A stretch of 64,000 nt of DNA from DATEOR01 sp963841425 (GTDB lineage: Bacteria > Actinomycetota > Thermoleophilia > Gaiellales > Gaiellaceae), in NCBI GenBank assembly GCA_963841425.1, contig CAWJCL010000002.1:1178001-1242000 (forward strand), read 5' to 3'. Made by a program: the position numbers and the translations under genes. The notes under the pieces were generated by a model. It worked only from the letters and a program-made list of their open reading frames with translations. It was not told the origin of the DNA and ran no database searches. Of the stretch, positions 8,923 to 17,533 are shown piece after piece (position 1 is the first letter of the stretch; each line of letters begins with the position of its first letter).

Positions 8923-9126
8923 CTACGAGACAATCCGCAGCCTGCGCCGTTCCAGTGGACGCTCCCGGAGTCCCCGTCGCACCGACTCGGAAAGGTCGGC
9001 GACGAGTGCCCAGCCGAGGTAGCCGCAGGTGCCGCACTCGCCGGGATCGAGGCGCTGCGTGCGCTCGCGCTCGACGGTCCTGAACATGCCGCAATGGAGG
9101 CACTCGACAGCGTGCTTCTCGCTCAC
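8923..9126 (-). CDS. Small zinc-ribbon protein, function unknown
   Basis: A 67-residue protein with two CxxC knuckles, CLHCG and CGTCG, 19-20 residues apart, which is a typical zinc ribbon. The tail is Arg-rich (RRGLRERPLERRRLR), so nucleic-acid or protein binding is possible. I chose GTG 9126 because it has GAAGAA just upstream and the protein then begins SEKHAVECLHCG; an alternative TTG at 9186 would overlap the reductase stop and add 20 residues of low-complexity sequence. It lies between ferredoxin-NADP reductase and fumC, with its stop 15 bp before the fumC start. No enzymatic role can be assigned. Confidence 0.65.
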   Translation of the reverse strand: MSEKHAVECLHCGMFRTVERERTQRLDPGECGTCGYLGWALVADLSESVRRGLRERPLERRRLRIVS

Positions 9127-9182
9127 ACTACGTTCTTCGGCTGTCGCGGCCCGCCCATTCTCCCCCTTCCGGGGAGTCCCGC

Positions 9183-10190
9183 TCAATCGGTCGAGTACTT
9201 GGGCTGAACCTTTTCGCCGCGGATGCGGGCAATGGCGTTGTTGGCCGCGATCGCAGCCTCGCCGAAGCCGATCGTGATCAGGGTGATCTTGCCCTCGTAG
9301 CCGGCCACGTCACCCGCCGCGTAGACCCCTGAGATAGAGGTGTCCATCGTCATCGGGTCGACGAGGATCTGGCGCTTTCCATGCAGCTCGAGCCCCCAAT
9401 CGGCGATCGAGCCGAGGTGGGAGTGGAAGCCGAGGAGGAGAATGAGCGCTTCGCAGTCGAGCCGGTAGGTGTCACCGCTTCCGATGTCCTCGACGGTGAC
9501 CGCCTGGATGGAGCCGTCACCGTGGATCGCGCGCACCTCCGCGGGAGCGCAGATGCGGACGTTGCCCTCGTCCGCGAGCCGGCGCGCCTCGTTCACCGAC
9601 GTCTCGAGCGCGCGGAAGCGGTCGCGCCGGTGCACGAGCGTGATCGGCAGGTCGGCAGTGTCCTGCAAGCCGAGCGTCCAGTCGAGCGCGGAGTCGCCGC
9701 CGCCGACGATGACGCAGTTCTTGCCCTCGAAGACGTCCTTGCGCTTGACGAAGTAGTGGAGCCCGCGGCCCTCCCAGTCGTCGATCCCTTCGAGCTCGAG
9801 CTTCCTCGGCTCGAAGGCGCCGTGGCCGGCCGTGACGATGAGCGCACGAGAGAGGAACTGCTTCCCCGACTCGGTCGTCAGCGCGAGCAGCTCCTCGCCG
9901 TCCTGCGCCAGTCGGGTCAGATCGGCGACCTCCTCGTCCAGGTGGATATCGGCACCGAACTGGAGCCCCTGCTCGACGCATAGCTCGACGAGGTCCTGGC
10001 CCTTGATCTTCGGGTGTCCGGCAACGTCGTAGACGTGCTTCTCCGGGTAGACCGCGGCCACCTGGCCGCCCAGCTGCCCGAGGCTCTCGACGATGCGAAC
10101 GCTCGCGTCGCGGTGGCCCGCGTAGTACGCGGCTGCGAGACCCACCGGGCCCGCGCCGATCACCGTGATGTCGCAGACGCCTTCGCTCAC
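9183..10190 (-). CDS. Ferredoxin/flavodoxin-NADP+ reductase, thioredoxin-reductase-like type
   Basis: A 335-residue FAD- and NADPH-binding oxidoreductase of the type known from Bacillus YumC and Chlorobium FNR. The FAD site GAGPVGLAAAYYAG is at 12-25, the NADPH site IVGGGDSALDW is near 165, and the second FAD motif GVYAAGD is near 290. The CxxC redox pair of true thioredoxin reductase is absent, which with the C-terminal PKYSTD tail supports the FNR assignment. It would pass electrons between NADPH and ferredoxin in the cytoplasm. It starts at GTG 10190 and follows the iron-sulfur carrier gene at 33 bp, so the two are probably co-transcribed. Confidence 0.9.
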   Translation of the reverse strand: MSEGVCDITVIGAGPVGLAAAYYAGHRDASVRIVESLGQLGGQVAAVYPEKHVYDVAGHPKIKGQDLVELCVEQGLQFGADIHLDEEVADLTRLAQDGEELLALTTESGKQFLSRALIVTAGHGAFEPRKLELEGIDDWEGRGLHYFVKRKDVFEGKNCVIVGGGDSALDWTLGLQDTADLPITLVHRRDRFRALETSVNEARRLADEGNVRICAPAEVRAIHGDGSIQAVTVEDIGSGDTYRLDCEALILLLGFHSHLGSIADWGLELHGKRQILVDPMTMDTSISGVYAAGDVAGYEGKITLITIGFGEAAIAANNAIARIRGEKVQPKYSTD

Positions 10191-10223
10191 GCCTGGCTCG
10201 ATGCTACCCGGGGTGAGGAGACG

Positions 10224-10622
10224 CTAGTGCGAGCAGCCGGAGCCGCAACCGCCGCCCGCATGCGCCTGCACGGCCTCGCCTTCGGCCGTGCCTTCCTTCG
10301 CCTGGAAGGACGAGCCGCACCCGCACGCCGCCTGGACGTTTGGGTTGTTGATCGCGAAGCCGGCGCCCATCAGCGCGTCCACGTAGTCGATCTCCGCGCC
10401 GGTGAGATACGGGGCGCTGAAGGGGTCGATGACGACGCGAACGCCGTTCATCTCGATTTCGTTGTCCCCGTCCTGGGGCCCGCGGTCGAAGCCGAGGGCG
10501 TATTGGAAGCCGGAGCAGCCCCCGCCCTGGATCGCGATGCGAAGCACGGAGACCTCGCCCTCGGGCTCCTCGTCCATGAGAGCGCGAATCTTCGAAGCCG
10601 CAGACTCGGTGACGGTGACCAT
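10224..10622 (-). CDS. erpA: Iron-sulfur cluster insertion protein, ErpA/IscA family (HesB-like)
   Basis: A 132-residue A-type iron-sulfur carrier. The three conserved cysteines are present: one in GGGCSGFQY and two in ACGCGSSF. Such proteins carry [2Fe-2S] or [4Fe-4S] clusters to apo-enzymes; the neighbouring nuo genes encode many cluster-binding subunits, so supplying complex I is a reasonable inference. Unlike the usual family, which ends shortly after CGCGxSF, this protein has about 25 extra residues ending GGGCGSGCSH, with additional cysteine and histidine residues. The gene is divergent from nuoA. A -10-like TACACT lies 8 nt before its ATG. ErpA versus IscA or SufA cannot be resolved from sequence alone. 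Confidence 0.88.
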   Translation of the reverse strand: MVTVTESAASKIRALMDEEPEGEVSVLRIAIQGGGCSGFQYALGFDRGPQDGDNEIEMNGVRVVIDPFSAPYLTGAEIDYVDALMGAGFAINNPNVQAACGCGSSFQAKEGTAEGEAVQAHAGGGCGSGCSH

Positions 10623-10630
10623 CAGGTCTC

Positions 10631-10636
10631 AGTGTA
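10631..10636 (-). promoter_or_regulatory. -10-like box (TACACT) before the ErpA-like gene
   Basis: Minus-strand TACACT is 8 nt before ATG 10622, consistent with a leaderless transcript. TTGACC lies upstream but only 14 nt away, too close for a standard -35. Confidence 0.35.
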
Positions 10637-10744
10637 CCAACGGCCTCTCCGGTCAAACACCCCCTGACCTTGTGACACGGAAGCCGCCGGAAACGCTGGA
10701 AAGAGCGCACAGTTCGTGACAAGTCTCACTGACCCGAGGACGGT

Positions 10745-10750
10745 TAGTAT
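10745..10750 (+). promoter_or_regulatory. -10-like box (TAGTAT) before nuoA
   Basis: TAGTAT ends 6 nt before the nuoA GTG, so the 18-kb nuo transcript would start at the initiation codon itself. No Shine-Dalgarno site precedes the GTG. A GTGACA at 10716-10721 is too far (23 nt) to be its -35. Confidence 0.45.
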
Positions 10751-10756
10751 GCGGGC

Positions 10757-11134
10757 GTGCCGCTGGCCGTCCTGGACGACTGGTTTCCCTTCCTCGTCTA
10801 CGGCTTTTTCGCCTTGGCGATCCCGGCCTCGCTGATCGCGGCCTCCTTCATCCTCGCGACCCGTCCGAAGACCCGCTCCCGCCAACGCACGATCCCTTTC
10901 GAGTCGGGCGTCTCGGTCGGCCCGCCGACGCAGCAGCGCTTCACGATCAGCTTCTACCTGACAGCGATGCTCTTCATCGTCTTCGACATCGAGATCGTCT
11001 TCCTCTACCCGGTCGCGCTCTGGCTGGATGCGCTCGGGAGCTTCGCGCTCGCCGAGTTCGGCTTCTTCATCGCGATCCTCGCGGTCGCCTACGTCTACGT
11101 CTGGAAGAAGGGGGCACTGGAGTGGCGGACGTAG
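10757..11134 (+). CDS. nuoA: NADH:quinone oxidoreductase subunit A
   Basis: A 125-residue membrane subunit of complex I with three hydrophobic segments (near 10-34, 62-84 and 92-116). The family marks TIPFESG and the acidic FDIEIVFLYP in the second helix are clear. It helps anchor the peripheral arm at the quinone site together with NuoH and NuoJ. It starts at GTG 10757 with no ribosome site, apparently leaderless, and is the first gene of the operon. Its stop overlaps nuoB by 13 bp. Confidence 0.97.
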   Translation: MPLAVLDDWFPFLVYGFFALAIPASLIAASFILATRPKTRSRQRTIPFESGVSVGPPTQQRFTISFYLTAMLFIVFDIEIVFLYPVALWLDALGSFALAEFGFFIAILAVAYVYVWKKGALEWRT

Positions 11135-11709
11135 AACGGAAGAAGCGCCTCGCCGACTACGGCCTCCACTCGGAGCGCATCCTCATGCGCAGGAAGGGGC
11201 CGGGCGTCTTCGAGCAGGAGCTCGGCGATCTCGAGTCCAAGCTCGGGCTCACGACGGTGGAGAAGGCAGTCGCCTGGGCGCAGGGGCACTCGATCTGGCC
11301 GGACACGTTCGGCCTCGCCTGCTGCGCGATGGAGATGATCGCGATCGTCGGCTCGCGCTACGACGTCGCACGCTTCGGTGCAGAGGTGTTCCGCTCCTCG
11401 CCGCGGCAGGCCGACCTGATGATCGTCTCGGGCAGGGTCTCCCACAAGATGGCCGCGCCGCTCCGGCAGATCTACGACCAGATGCTCGAGCCGAAGTGGG
11501 TGATCGCCATGGGCGCCTGCGCGAGCTCCGGCGGGATGTTCTCGAACTACGCGGTGCTCCAGGGCGTGGACAAGGTCGTGGCCGTCGACGTGCACGTGCC
11601 CGGCTGCCCGCCGCGGCCCGAGGCACTGCTCGAGGGAATCGTCCGGCTGCAGGAGAAGATCCTCGCCGGGGTCCCGCCCGCCTACGAGATCCGCGGAGTG
11701 GCGTCGTGA
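11122..11709 (+). CDS. nuoB: NADH:quinone oxidoreductase subunit B
   Basis: A 195-residue peripheral-arm subunit that carries cluster N2, the last [4Fe-4S] centre before quinone. The ligand cysteines are visible in FGLACCAMEM (the adjacent pair), MGACASSGG and VPGCPPRPEAL. GTG 11122 is chosen because AAGGGGG lies just upstream, and it overlaps the nuoA end by 13 bp. The protein has no membrane segment; it sits on the membrane surface next to NuoD. Its stop overlaps the nuoC start as GTGA. Confidence 0.97.
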   Translation: MADVERKKRLADYGLHSERILMRRKGPGVFEQELGDLESKLGLTTVEKAVAWAQGHSIWPDTFGLACCAMEMIAIVGSRYDVARFGAEVFRSSPRQADLMIVSGRVSHKMAAPLRQIYDQMLEPKWVIAMGACASSGGMFSNYAVLQGVDKVVAVDVHVPGCPPRPEALLEGIVRLQEKILAGVPPAYEIRGVAS

Positions 11710-12260
11710 CCTTCGCCGACGTCCCGGGGTTCGCGTCGATGACCGAAGAGCGCGGCGAGACGACCGTCGTCGTCGAGACGACGCGGCTGCGCGAGGCGTC
11801 GGAGCACATGCGCGACGAGCGAGGCTTCAACTTCCTCTCCGACATCGCCGCGGCCGACTACCTCGGCTGGAACGAGCGCACGGTGGCCGGCTACTGGGGC
11901 CACCGCGGCGGACGCGACATCAACCTGCCCGGCTCGTGGGGGCTTGCGAAGAAGCCCGAGCCGAAGGCGAAGCGCTTCTCGGTCTCCTACCACCTCCTCG
12001 CCGTGGTGTCGGGCGCCCGGGCGGCACCGCGCGTCCGCCTCCAGGTCTGGTGCGACGACGGGGAGCCGGTTCCCAGCGTGGTCTCCGTCTGGCCGACCGC
12101 CGACTGGCACGAGCGCGAGGCGTACGACCTCATGGGAATCGAGTTCGACGGCCACCCGAACCTGAAGCGGATCCTCATGGACGACGACTGGGAGGGCCAC
12201 CCCCTCCGCAAGGACTATCCGGTGGGCGGCGAGCCAGTGCGGTTCTCGGGAGCCGAGTAA
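11706..12260 (+). CDS. nuoC: NADH:quinone oxidoreductase subunit C (30 kDa)
   Basis: A 184-residue peripheral-arm subunit that scaffolds NuoB and NuoD. The family signature WHEREAYDLMGIEFDGHP is near 136-153, followed by RKDYPVGGEP at the end. GTG 11706 overlaps the nuoB stop as GTGA. The length fits a stand-alone NuoC rather than a NuoCD fusion. The frame stays open upstream of the GTG, but that stretch is the shadow of nuoA and nuoB. Confidence 0.95.
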   Translation: MTFADVPGFASMTEERGETTVVVETTRLREASEHMRDERGFNFLSDIAAADYLGWNERTVAGYWGHRGGRDINLPGSWGLAKKPEPKAKRFSVSYHLLAVVSGARAAPRVRLQVWCDDGEPVPSVVSVWPTADWHEREAYDLMGIEFDGHPNLKRILMDDDWEGHPLRKDYPVGGEPVRFSGAE

Positions 12261-13538
12261 GTGCCCCCGATGGCGACCAGCGCCGCGCGCAGGCAGGCGC
12301 CGATCTACACCGGGACAAGAATCCCGAGCCCCATCCCGACGGTGCTCCAGGTCGACCCGGCCCTGCGCGAGGAGGGCGACATCCTCGAGGTCAACTTCGG
12401 CCCCAACCACCCCTCTACGCACGGCGTCCTCCGCCTCATCGTCGAGCTGAACGGCGAGCGGGTCGAGGGCGTCGAGGCCGTCATCGGATACCTCCACACG
12501 GGCTTCGAGAAGAACATGGAGCAGAAGACCTGGTGGAAGGCGATCACGTATCCGGAGCGGATCGACTACCTCTCCTTCCAGATCAACGAGCTCGCCTTCG
12601 TCCTCGCGATCGAGAAGCTCCTCGGCGTCGAGCCGCCGCCGAAGGCGACCTGGATGCGCACGCTCCTCTGCGAGCTCAGCCGGATCCACTCGCACCTCAT
12701 CTGGCTCGGCACGGGCGCGCTCGAGCTGGGAGCGATCTCGCTCCTCTGGTACTGCTTCCGCGAGCGAGACGCCGTCCTCGACCTCTTCGAGCTCGTCACC
12801 GGCGTCCGCATGCACACGCGCTACTTCCAGGCCGGCGGGCTCGCCGAGGACATCCCACCCGGCTTCTTCACGGAGTGCCGGAAGTTCGCGGACATGTTCC
12901 CGGGCCGCGTCGACGAATACGAGGCCCTCCTCGACCGGCAGGCGATCTGGCTCGAGCGGACCAAGGGCGTCGGCCTCCTCTCGGCGGAAGACGCGATCGC
13001 GCTCGGCCAGTCGGGGCCGGTGCTGCGCGCCTCGGGCGTCGACTGGGACCTGCGCAAGGTCCAGCCCTACCTCGCCTACGACCAGGTCGACTTCGACGTG
13101 CCCGTCTATTTCAACGGCGACGTCTACGACCGCTACAAGGTGCGCATGGACGAGATGCGCGAGTCGACGCGCATCGTCCAGCAGTGCCTCGACGGGATGC
13201 CCGAAGGGCCGTGGATCCTCGACGACCGCAAGATCGTCTTGCCTCCTCGCCACGAGCTGCACACGTCGATGGAGAGCCTCATCCATCACTTCAAGCTCGT
13301 GACCGAGGGCTATCGGGTGCCCGCGGGCGAGGTCTACGTGGCCGTCGAGTCCGCGCGCGGCGAGCTCGGGTGCTACGTGGTCTCCGACGGCGGGTCGAAG
13401 CCCTGGCGCGTGAAGTTCCGCGCCCCCTCCTTCGTCGCCCTCGAGGCGACGGCGACCACCGTCGCGGGCTCGCTCGTCGCCGACCTGATCGCCATCCTCG
13501 GCTCCCTCGACACGGTCATGGGGGACTGCGACCGTTGA
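12261..13538 (+). CDS. nuoD: NADH:quinone oxidoreductase subunit D (49 kDa)
   Basis: A 425-residue peripheral subunit, related to the large subunit of NiFe hydrogenases, that forms the quinone pocket with NuoB. NFGPNHPSTHGVLRL near 51-65 is the family hallmark with the quinone-contacting histidine, and a GYLHTGFEK motif follows. The C-terminus ends GSLDTVMGDCDR as expected. The GTG directly follows the nuoC stop; an ATG three codons later (12270) is an equally possible start. The stop overlaps the nuoE start. Confidence 0.97.
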   Translation: MPPMATSAARRQAPIYTGTRIPSPIPTVLQVDPALREEGDILEVNFGPNHPSTHGVLRLIVELNGERVEGVEAVIGYLHTGFEKNMEQKTWWKAITYPERIDYLSFQINELAFVLAIEKLLGVEPPPKATWMRTLLCELSRIHSHLIWLGTGALELGAISLLWYCFRERDAVLDLFELVTGVRMHTRYFQAGGLAEDIPPGFFTECRKFADMFPGRVDEYEALLDRQAIWLERTKGVGLLSAEDAIALGQSGPVLRASGVDWDLRKVQPYLAYDQVDFDVPVYFNGDVYDRYKVRMDEMRESTRIVQQCLDGMPEGPWILDDRKIVLPPRHELHTSMESLIHHFKLVTEGYRVPAGEVYVAVESARGELGCYVVSDGGSKPWRVKFRAPSFVALEATATTVAGSLVADLIAILGSLDTVMGDCDR

Positions 13539-14014
13539 CGGCGCCGCCCGCCCTCTACGACGAGATCCAGACCATTGCCGCCCGTTACCCGGAGCGGCGC
13601 TCGGCGGTCATGCCGGCCCTCCGGCTCGCACAGGAGCGCTACGGCTGGCTGCCCCCGGACGCGTTCCGCGAGGTCGGCGATGCGCTCGACCTCACGCCGG
13701 CCTATTGCAAGGCGATCGCGAGCTTCTACGACATGTTTCACCTCGAGCCCGTCGGCCGGCACATGATCGAGGTCTGCACCAACGTCTCGTGCGCGCTCGT
13801 CGGTGCGCAGCAGGTCCTCGAGGCGTTCGAGGGGGAGCTCGGCGTCCAGGCAGGCGAGACGACGGAGGACGGCGAGTTCACGCTGCGCACGATCGAGTGC
13901 GCAGGCGGCTGCGGCTGGGGCACCGTCGTCTCCGTCGACCACCGCTACCGCGAGCCGGTCAAGCCAGAGGACGTGCCCGCCATCGTGGAGGAGCTCCGCA
14001 ATGGCTCCGAGTGA
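13535..14014 (+). CDS. nuoE: NADH:quinone oxidoreductase subunit E (24 kDa)
   Basis: A 159-residue thioredoxin-fold subunit of the NADH dehydrogenase module carrying [2Fe-2S] cluster N1a. The four cysteines are in CTNVSC and CAGGCGWG. It starts at TTG 13535, overlapping the nuoD stop as TTGA, the same geometry as the GTGA joints elsewhere in the operon. A much longer open frame upstream is a shadow of nuoC and nuoD. It overlaps nuoF by 14 bp. Confidence 0.94.
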   Translation: MTAPPALYDEIQTIAARYPERRSAVMPALRLAQERYGWLPPDAFREVGDALDLTPAYCKAIASFYDMFHLEPVGRHMIEVCTNVSCALVGAQQVLEAFEGELGVQAGETTEDGEFTLRTIECAGGCGWGTVVSVDHRYREPVKPEDVPAIVEELRNGSE

Positions 14015-15368
14015 GAAGGCGCTGACGAAGCTCCTCTTCGTGGACACCGAGGGGCGAGACCTGACCAGGCTCGGCGAGTACGAGAAGGTGGGCGGCTACA
14101 AGTCCCTCAAGAAGGCGCTCAAGATGAAGCGCGAGGCCGTCCTCGACGAGCTTCTCGCCGCGGACGTGCGCGGGCGGGGCGGCGCCGGCTTCCCGATGGG
14201 GCGCAAGGCGAGCTTCCTCCCCAAGCCGGAGGAGAGCGCGAAGCCGATCTACCTGGTCTCGAACGCGGACGAGTCCGAGCCGGGCACCTTCAAGGACCGC
14301 GAGATCCTTGCGCGGATCCCGCACACGTTCATCGAGGGAGTCGTGATCGCCTCGCGCGTGATCGGGGCGAAAACGGCCTTCATCTACATCCGCGGCGAGT
14401 ATCTGGCCGAGTTCGAGATCCTGCGGGACGCCCTCGAGGAGGCGCGGAACGCCGGCCTGGTCGGGCCCAACGTCCTCGGCTCCGGCTGGGATCTCACCGT
14501 CGTCGTCCACCGCGGCGCAGGGGCCTACATCTGCGGTGAGGAGACCGCGCTCCTCGAGTCCCTCGAGGGGAAGCGCGGCCAGCCCCGCTCGAAGCCCCCG
14601 TTTCCGGCGATCTCGGGCGTCTACGCCTCGCCGACGCTCATCAACAACGTCGAGACGCTCGCCACGGTGCCGAAGATCCTCGAGCTCGGGGGCGCCGAGT
14701 ACGCGAAGCTAGGGGTCGAGCACTCGACCGGCACACGGGTCTTCTCGCTCTCTGGCAACGTGGCCAACGGCGGCAACTACGAGGTCGAGCTCGGTACGAG
14801 CCTGCGAGAGCTCGTCTACGACATGGGCGGCGGGATCCCGGACGGGCGCGAGCTGAAGGCGATCATCCCCGGCGGCTCGTCGGTGCCCGTGCTGACCGCA
14901 GACGAGGTCGACACGGCGCTCGACTTCGACTCGATGGCCGCGCGCGGCACGATGCTCGGCTCGGGCGCGGTCATCGTCATGGACGACCGCTGCTGCATGG
15001 TGCAGCTCGGCCTGCGGGTCGCACAGTTCTACATGCACGAGTCGTGCGGGAAATGCACCCCCTGCCGCGAGGGGACGCGCTGGATGGTCTCGATCCTCCG
15101 GAAAATCGAGGACGGCGAGGCCTCGCAGGGAGAGCTCGACCTCCTCCTGAACGTCTGCGACCGGATCCTCGGCAACTGCCTGTGCCCCCTCGGCGACGCG
15201 GCCGCGATGCCGGTGGCGAGCTACGTCGCCAAGTTCCGCGACGAGTACCAGCGCCACATCGACGAGGGCGGCTGCCCGTTCCACGGCGACTCCACGCTCG
15301 ATCACGTCATGGCGCCGGTCGACCAGCACCACGCGCGCATTCGCGCTGAGATCGAGGTGCCGGCGTGA
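14001..15368 (+). CDS. nuoF: NADH:quinone oxidoreductase subunit F (51 kDa)
   Basis: A 455-residue subunit that binds NADH and FMN and starts electron transfer in complex I. RGRGGAGFPMGRK and GAGAYICGEETALLESLEG form the nucleotide and flavin sites. The [4Fe-4S] N3 ligands are the three cysteines of SCGKCTPCREG and a fourth in NCLCPLGD. ATG 14001 has GGAG nearby and overlaps the end of nuoE. The stop overlaps nuoG as GTGA. Confidence 0.97.
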   Translation: MAPSEKALTKLLFVDTEGRDLTRLGEYEKVGGYKSLKKALKMKREAVLDELLAADVRGRGGAGFPMGRKASFLPKPEESAKPIYLVSNADESEPGTFKDREILARIPHTFIEGVVIASRVIGAKTAFIYIRGEYLAEFEILRDALEEARNAGLVGPNVLGSGWDLTVVVHRGAGAYICGEETALLESLEGKRGQPRSKPPFPAISGVYASPTLINNVETLATVPKILELGGAEYAKLGVEHSTGTRVFSLSGNVANGGNYEVELGTSLRELVYDMGGGIPDGRELKAIIPGGSSVPVLTADEVDTALDFDSMAARGTMLGSGAVIVMDDRCCMVQLGLRVAQFYMHESCGKCTPCREGTRWMVSILRKIEDGEASQGELDLLLNVCDRILGNCLCPLGDAAAMPVASYVAKFRDEYQRHIDEGGCPFHGDSTLDHVMAPVDQHHARIRAEIEVPA

Positions 15369-17533
15369 GCAGCCCCGGCCTCGTCACCGTCACTATCGAC
15401 GGCCGCGAGATCCAGGTTCCCAAGGGACAGGGGATGATCGAGACCGCGCTCGAGGCCGGGATCGAGATCCCGGTCTTCTGTTACGAGCCGAGGCTCGGCG
15501 CGCCGGTCGGCGCCTGCCGCATGTGCCTCTGCGAGGTCGAGGGCATGCCGAAGCTCCAGGCAGCCTGCACGATGACGGCACAGGACGGCCTCGCCCTCTC
15601 GACCGCCCAGACGAGTGCGAAGGCCGCGGAGGGCCAGAACGCCGTCCTCGAGTTCATCCTGCTGAACCACCCGCTCGACTGCCCGGACTGCGACAAGGGC
15701 GGCGAGTGCCCGCTCCAGGACCTCACCTTCCGGTGGGGGCCGGGCTCGACCCGCATGCGCTTCCCGAAGCGCACCTTCGACAAGCCGATCCCGGTCTCGC
15801 CGCTGATCGCGCTCGACCGCGAGCGTTGCATCCTCTGCTACCGCTGCACGCGCTTCTCCGAGACCGTCGCCGAGGATGGGCAGCTCGTGGCGATCAACCG
15901 TGGCGCGGGCTCCGTCATCGCCACCTTCGAGGACGAGCCCTATCGGGCGCACTTCTCCGGCAACGTCCTCGAGCTCTGCCCGGTCGGCGCGCTCACCTCG
16001 ACGACCTACCGGTTCCGCGCGCGGCCGTGGGAGATCCAGAACGTCCCCACCGTCTGCGGTCTCTGCCCGGTCGGGTGCAACACCTGGGTGACGACCCGCG
16101 AGGGCAAGGTGGCACGCATCCTCTCCAGAAACCACGCCGAGGTGGACGAAGGCTGGCTCTGTGACAAGGGGCGCTTCGCCTACGCGCACCTCAAGGCCGA
16201 CGACCGGCTCTCGGTTCCGCGGCGCCGGGCGCGCCGCCGTGGCTTCGAGCCCGTCTCCTGGGATGAGGCGCTCGACGAGGCCGAGCGCGGCCTGAAGGAG
16301 GCCGACGGTCCTGTGGTGGTCGCCTTCTCCGGCGGCGAGACCGTGGAGACGGCCACCGCGATCGCACGGCTGGTGAAGGAGGGCCTCGGCGGAGGCAGCG
16401 CGCTTCTCCCGGACACCTTCCATCCCGCCCTCGAGCGCTTCCGCGCGCCGATCTCGGCGATTCGCGACGCCGACCTCTGCCTGGTCTTCGGGGACGAGCC
16501 TGTCGTCGAGCGGGCCCCCGTTCTCGACCTCTGGCTCCGTGCAGCCCGCCGCGGCGGCGCCGAGGTCATCATCCTGAACACGGCGGGGTCCGTCGCGCTG
16601 CAACCGGGAAGAGCTGCCTGGGCGGCCGCGAAGCTGCAGGCCGAAAACCCCGCGCCTGAGCTCCGCGACGCCAAGCGGAGCCTGGACGCCGCCGAGCGCG
16701 TCGCGATCGTCTGGTCGGAGGACGACTCAACGGGTGGAGCGCACGCGCTCGCCCTGGCCGAGAGCGTCGGCGACAAGGCGTCCGTCTACCTCGTCCCGCG
16801 CACGCCGAACGGCAGGGGCGTCGCGGACGCCTGGGGCGACCCGGGCGCCGTGCCCGAGGGCGCGATAGGCGCGCTCATCGTCTCGGGCGACGAGGCCGCC
16901 GGAAGCTCGGACGTCCGCGACCTCGCGGAGCGCGCGAGGTTCGTGCTCACGACGGCGATGTTCGAGTCGGAGGTGACGCTGTGGTCACACCTGGTCCTCC
17001 CGGGCACGAGCTACCTCGAGCGGGATGGGACGACTGTGAACCTCGAGGGGCGGCCGCAGCGCCAGCGGCGCGCAGTCGCGCCTCCCGCCGAGGACGAGCT
17101 CGCCTTCTTTGCGAGGCTCGCGGGCCGTTTCGGCGTCGAGGTCGACCCGTGGCCCACGATGCTGCCCGCCGACCATGCCGCGCTTCCCGAAGCCGAGAGG
17201 TCCGAGGGCGCGGTGTCCGCTCCCAAGACGCCGGCTCGCAAGGACGGCGGCAAGGGCCTCACCCTCGTCCGCTACCGGTCGCTCTTCAGCGGACCGGCGG
17301 TCGAGCGCGTCGAACAGCTCCAGTTCCAACGGCCTGTCGCCGAGGTCGAGCTCTCCTACGAGGACGCCGAATCGCGCGGGATCACAGGCGGAGCGAGTGT
17401 CACCGTCCGCTCCAACGGAACGAGCCGGACACTCCGTGCACGGGTCAACCGCCGGCTCCGCGCCGGGGTCGTGCGCATCCCGGCCGAGCACGCCGAGGGA
17501 CTCTTCGACGAGGTCGAGGTGACAGGCGGCTGA
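15365..17533 (+). CDS. nuoG: NADH:quinone oxidoreductase subunit G (75 kDa)
   Basis: A 722-residue iron-sulfur subunit. The N-terminal ferredoxin domain binds N1b (CYEPRLGAPVGACRMC). The HPLDCPDCDKGGECPLQD block supplies N5 with its histidine ligand and part of the next site, and CILCYRC supplies further ligands. VCGLCPVGC plus a later WLCDKGRF cysteine form the N7 site, which many NuoG proteins lack. The rest is a molybdopterin-oxidoreductase-like domain without an obvious cofactor role, shorter than in mycobacteria. It starts at GTG 15365 overlapping nuoF, and its stop overlaps nuoH as TGATG. Confidence 0.96.
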   Translation: MSSPGLVTVTIDGREIQVPKGQGMIETALEAGIEIPVFCYEPRLGAPVGACRMCLCEVEGMPKLQAACTMTAQDGLALSTAQTSAKAAEGQNAVLEFILLNHPLDCPDCDKGGECPLQDLTFRWGPGSTRMRFPKRTFDKPIPVSPLIALDRERCILCYRCTRFSETVAEDGQLVAINRGAGSVIATFEDEPYRAHFSGNVLELCPVGALTSTTYRFRARPWEIQNVPTVCGLCPVGCNTWVTTREGKVARILSRNHAEVDEGWLCDKGRFAYAHLKADDRLSVPRRRARRRGFEPVSWDEALDEAERGLKEADGPVVVAFSGGETVETATAIARLVKEGLGGGSALLPDTFHPALERFRAPISAIRDADLCLVFGDEPVVERAPVLDLWLRAARRGGAEVIILNTAGSVALQPGRAAWAAAKLQAENPAPELRDAKRSLDAAERVAIVWSEDDSTGGAHALALAESVGDKASVYLVPRTPNGRGVADAWGDPGAVPEGAIGALIVSGDEAAGSSDVRDLAERARFVLTTAMFESEVTLWSHLVLPGTSYLERDGTTVNLEGRPQRQRRAVAPPAEDELAFFARLAGRFGVEVDPWPTMLPADHAALPEAERSEGAVSAPKTPARKDGGKGLTLVRYRSLFSGPAVERVEQLQFQRPVAEVELSYEDAESRGITGGASVTVRSNGTSRTLRARVNRRLRAGVVRIPAEHAEGLFDEVEVTGG

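Noticed and set aside
10716..10721. GTGACA as a -35 box for nuoA
   Set aside because: It is 23 nt from the TAGTAT box, too far for a sigma-70 type promoter.
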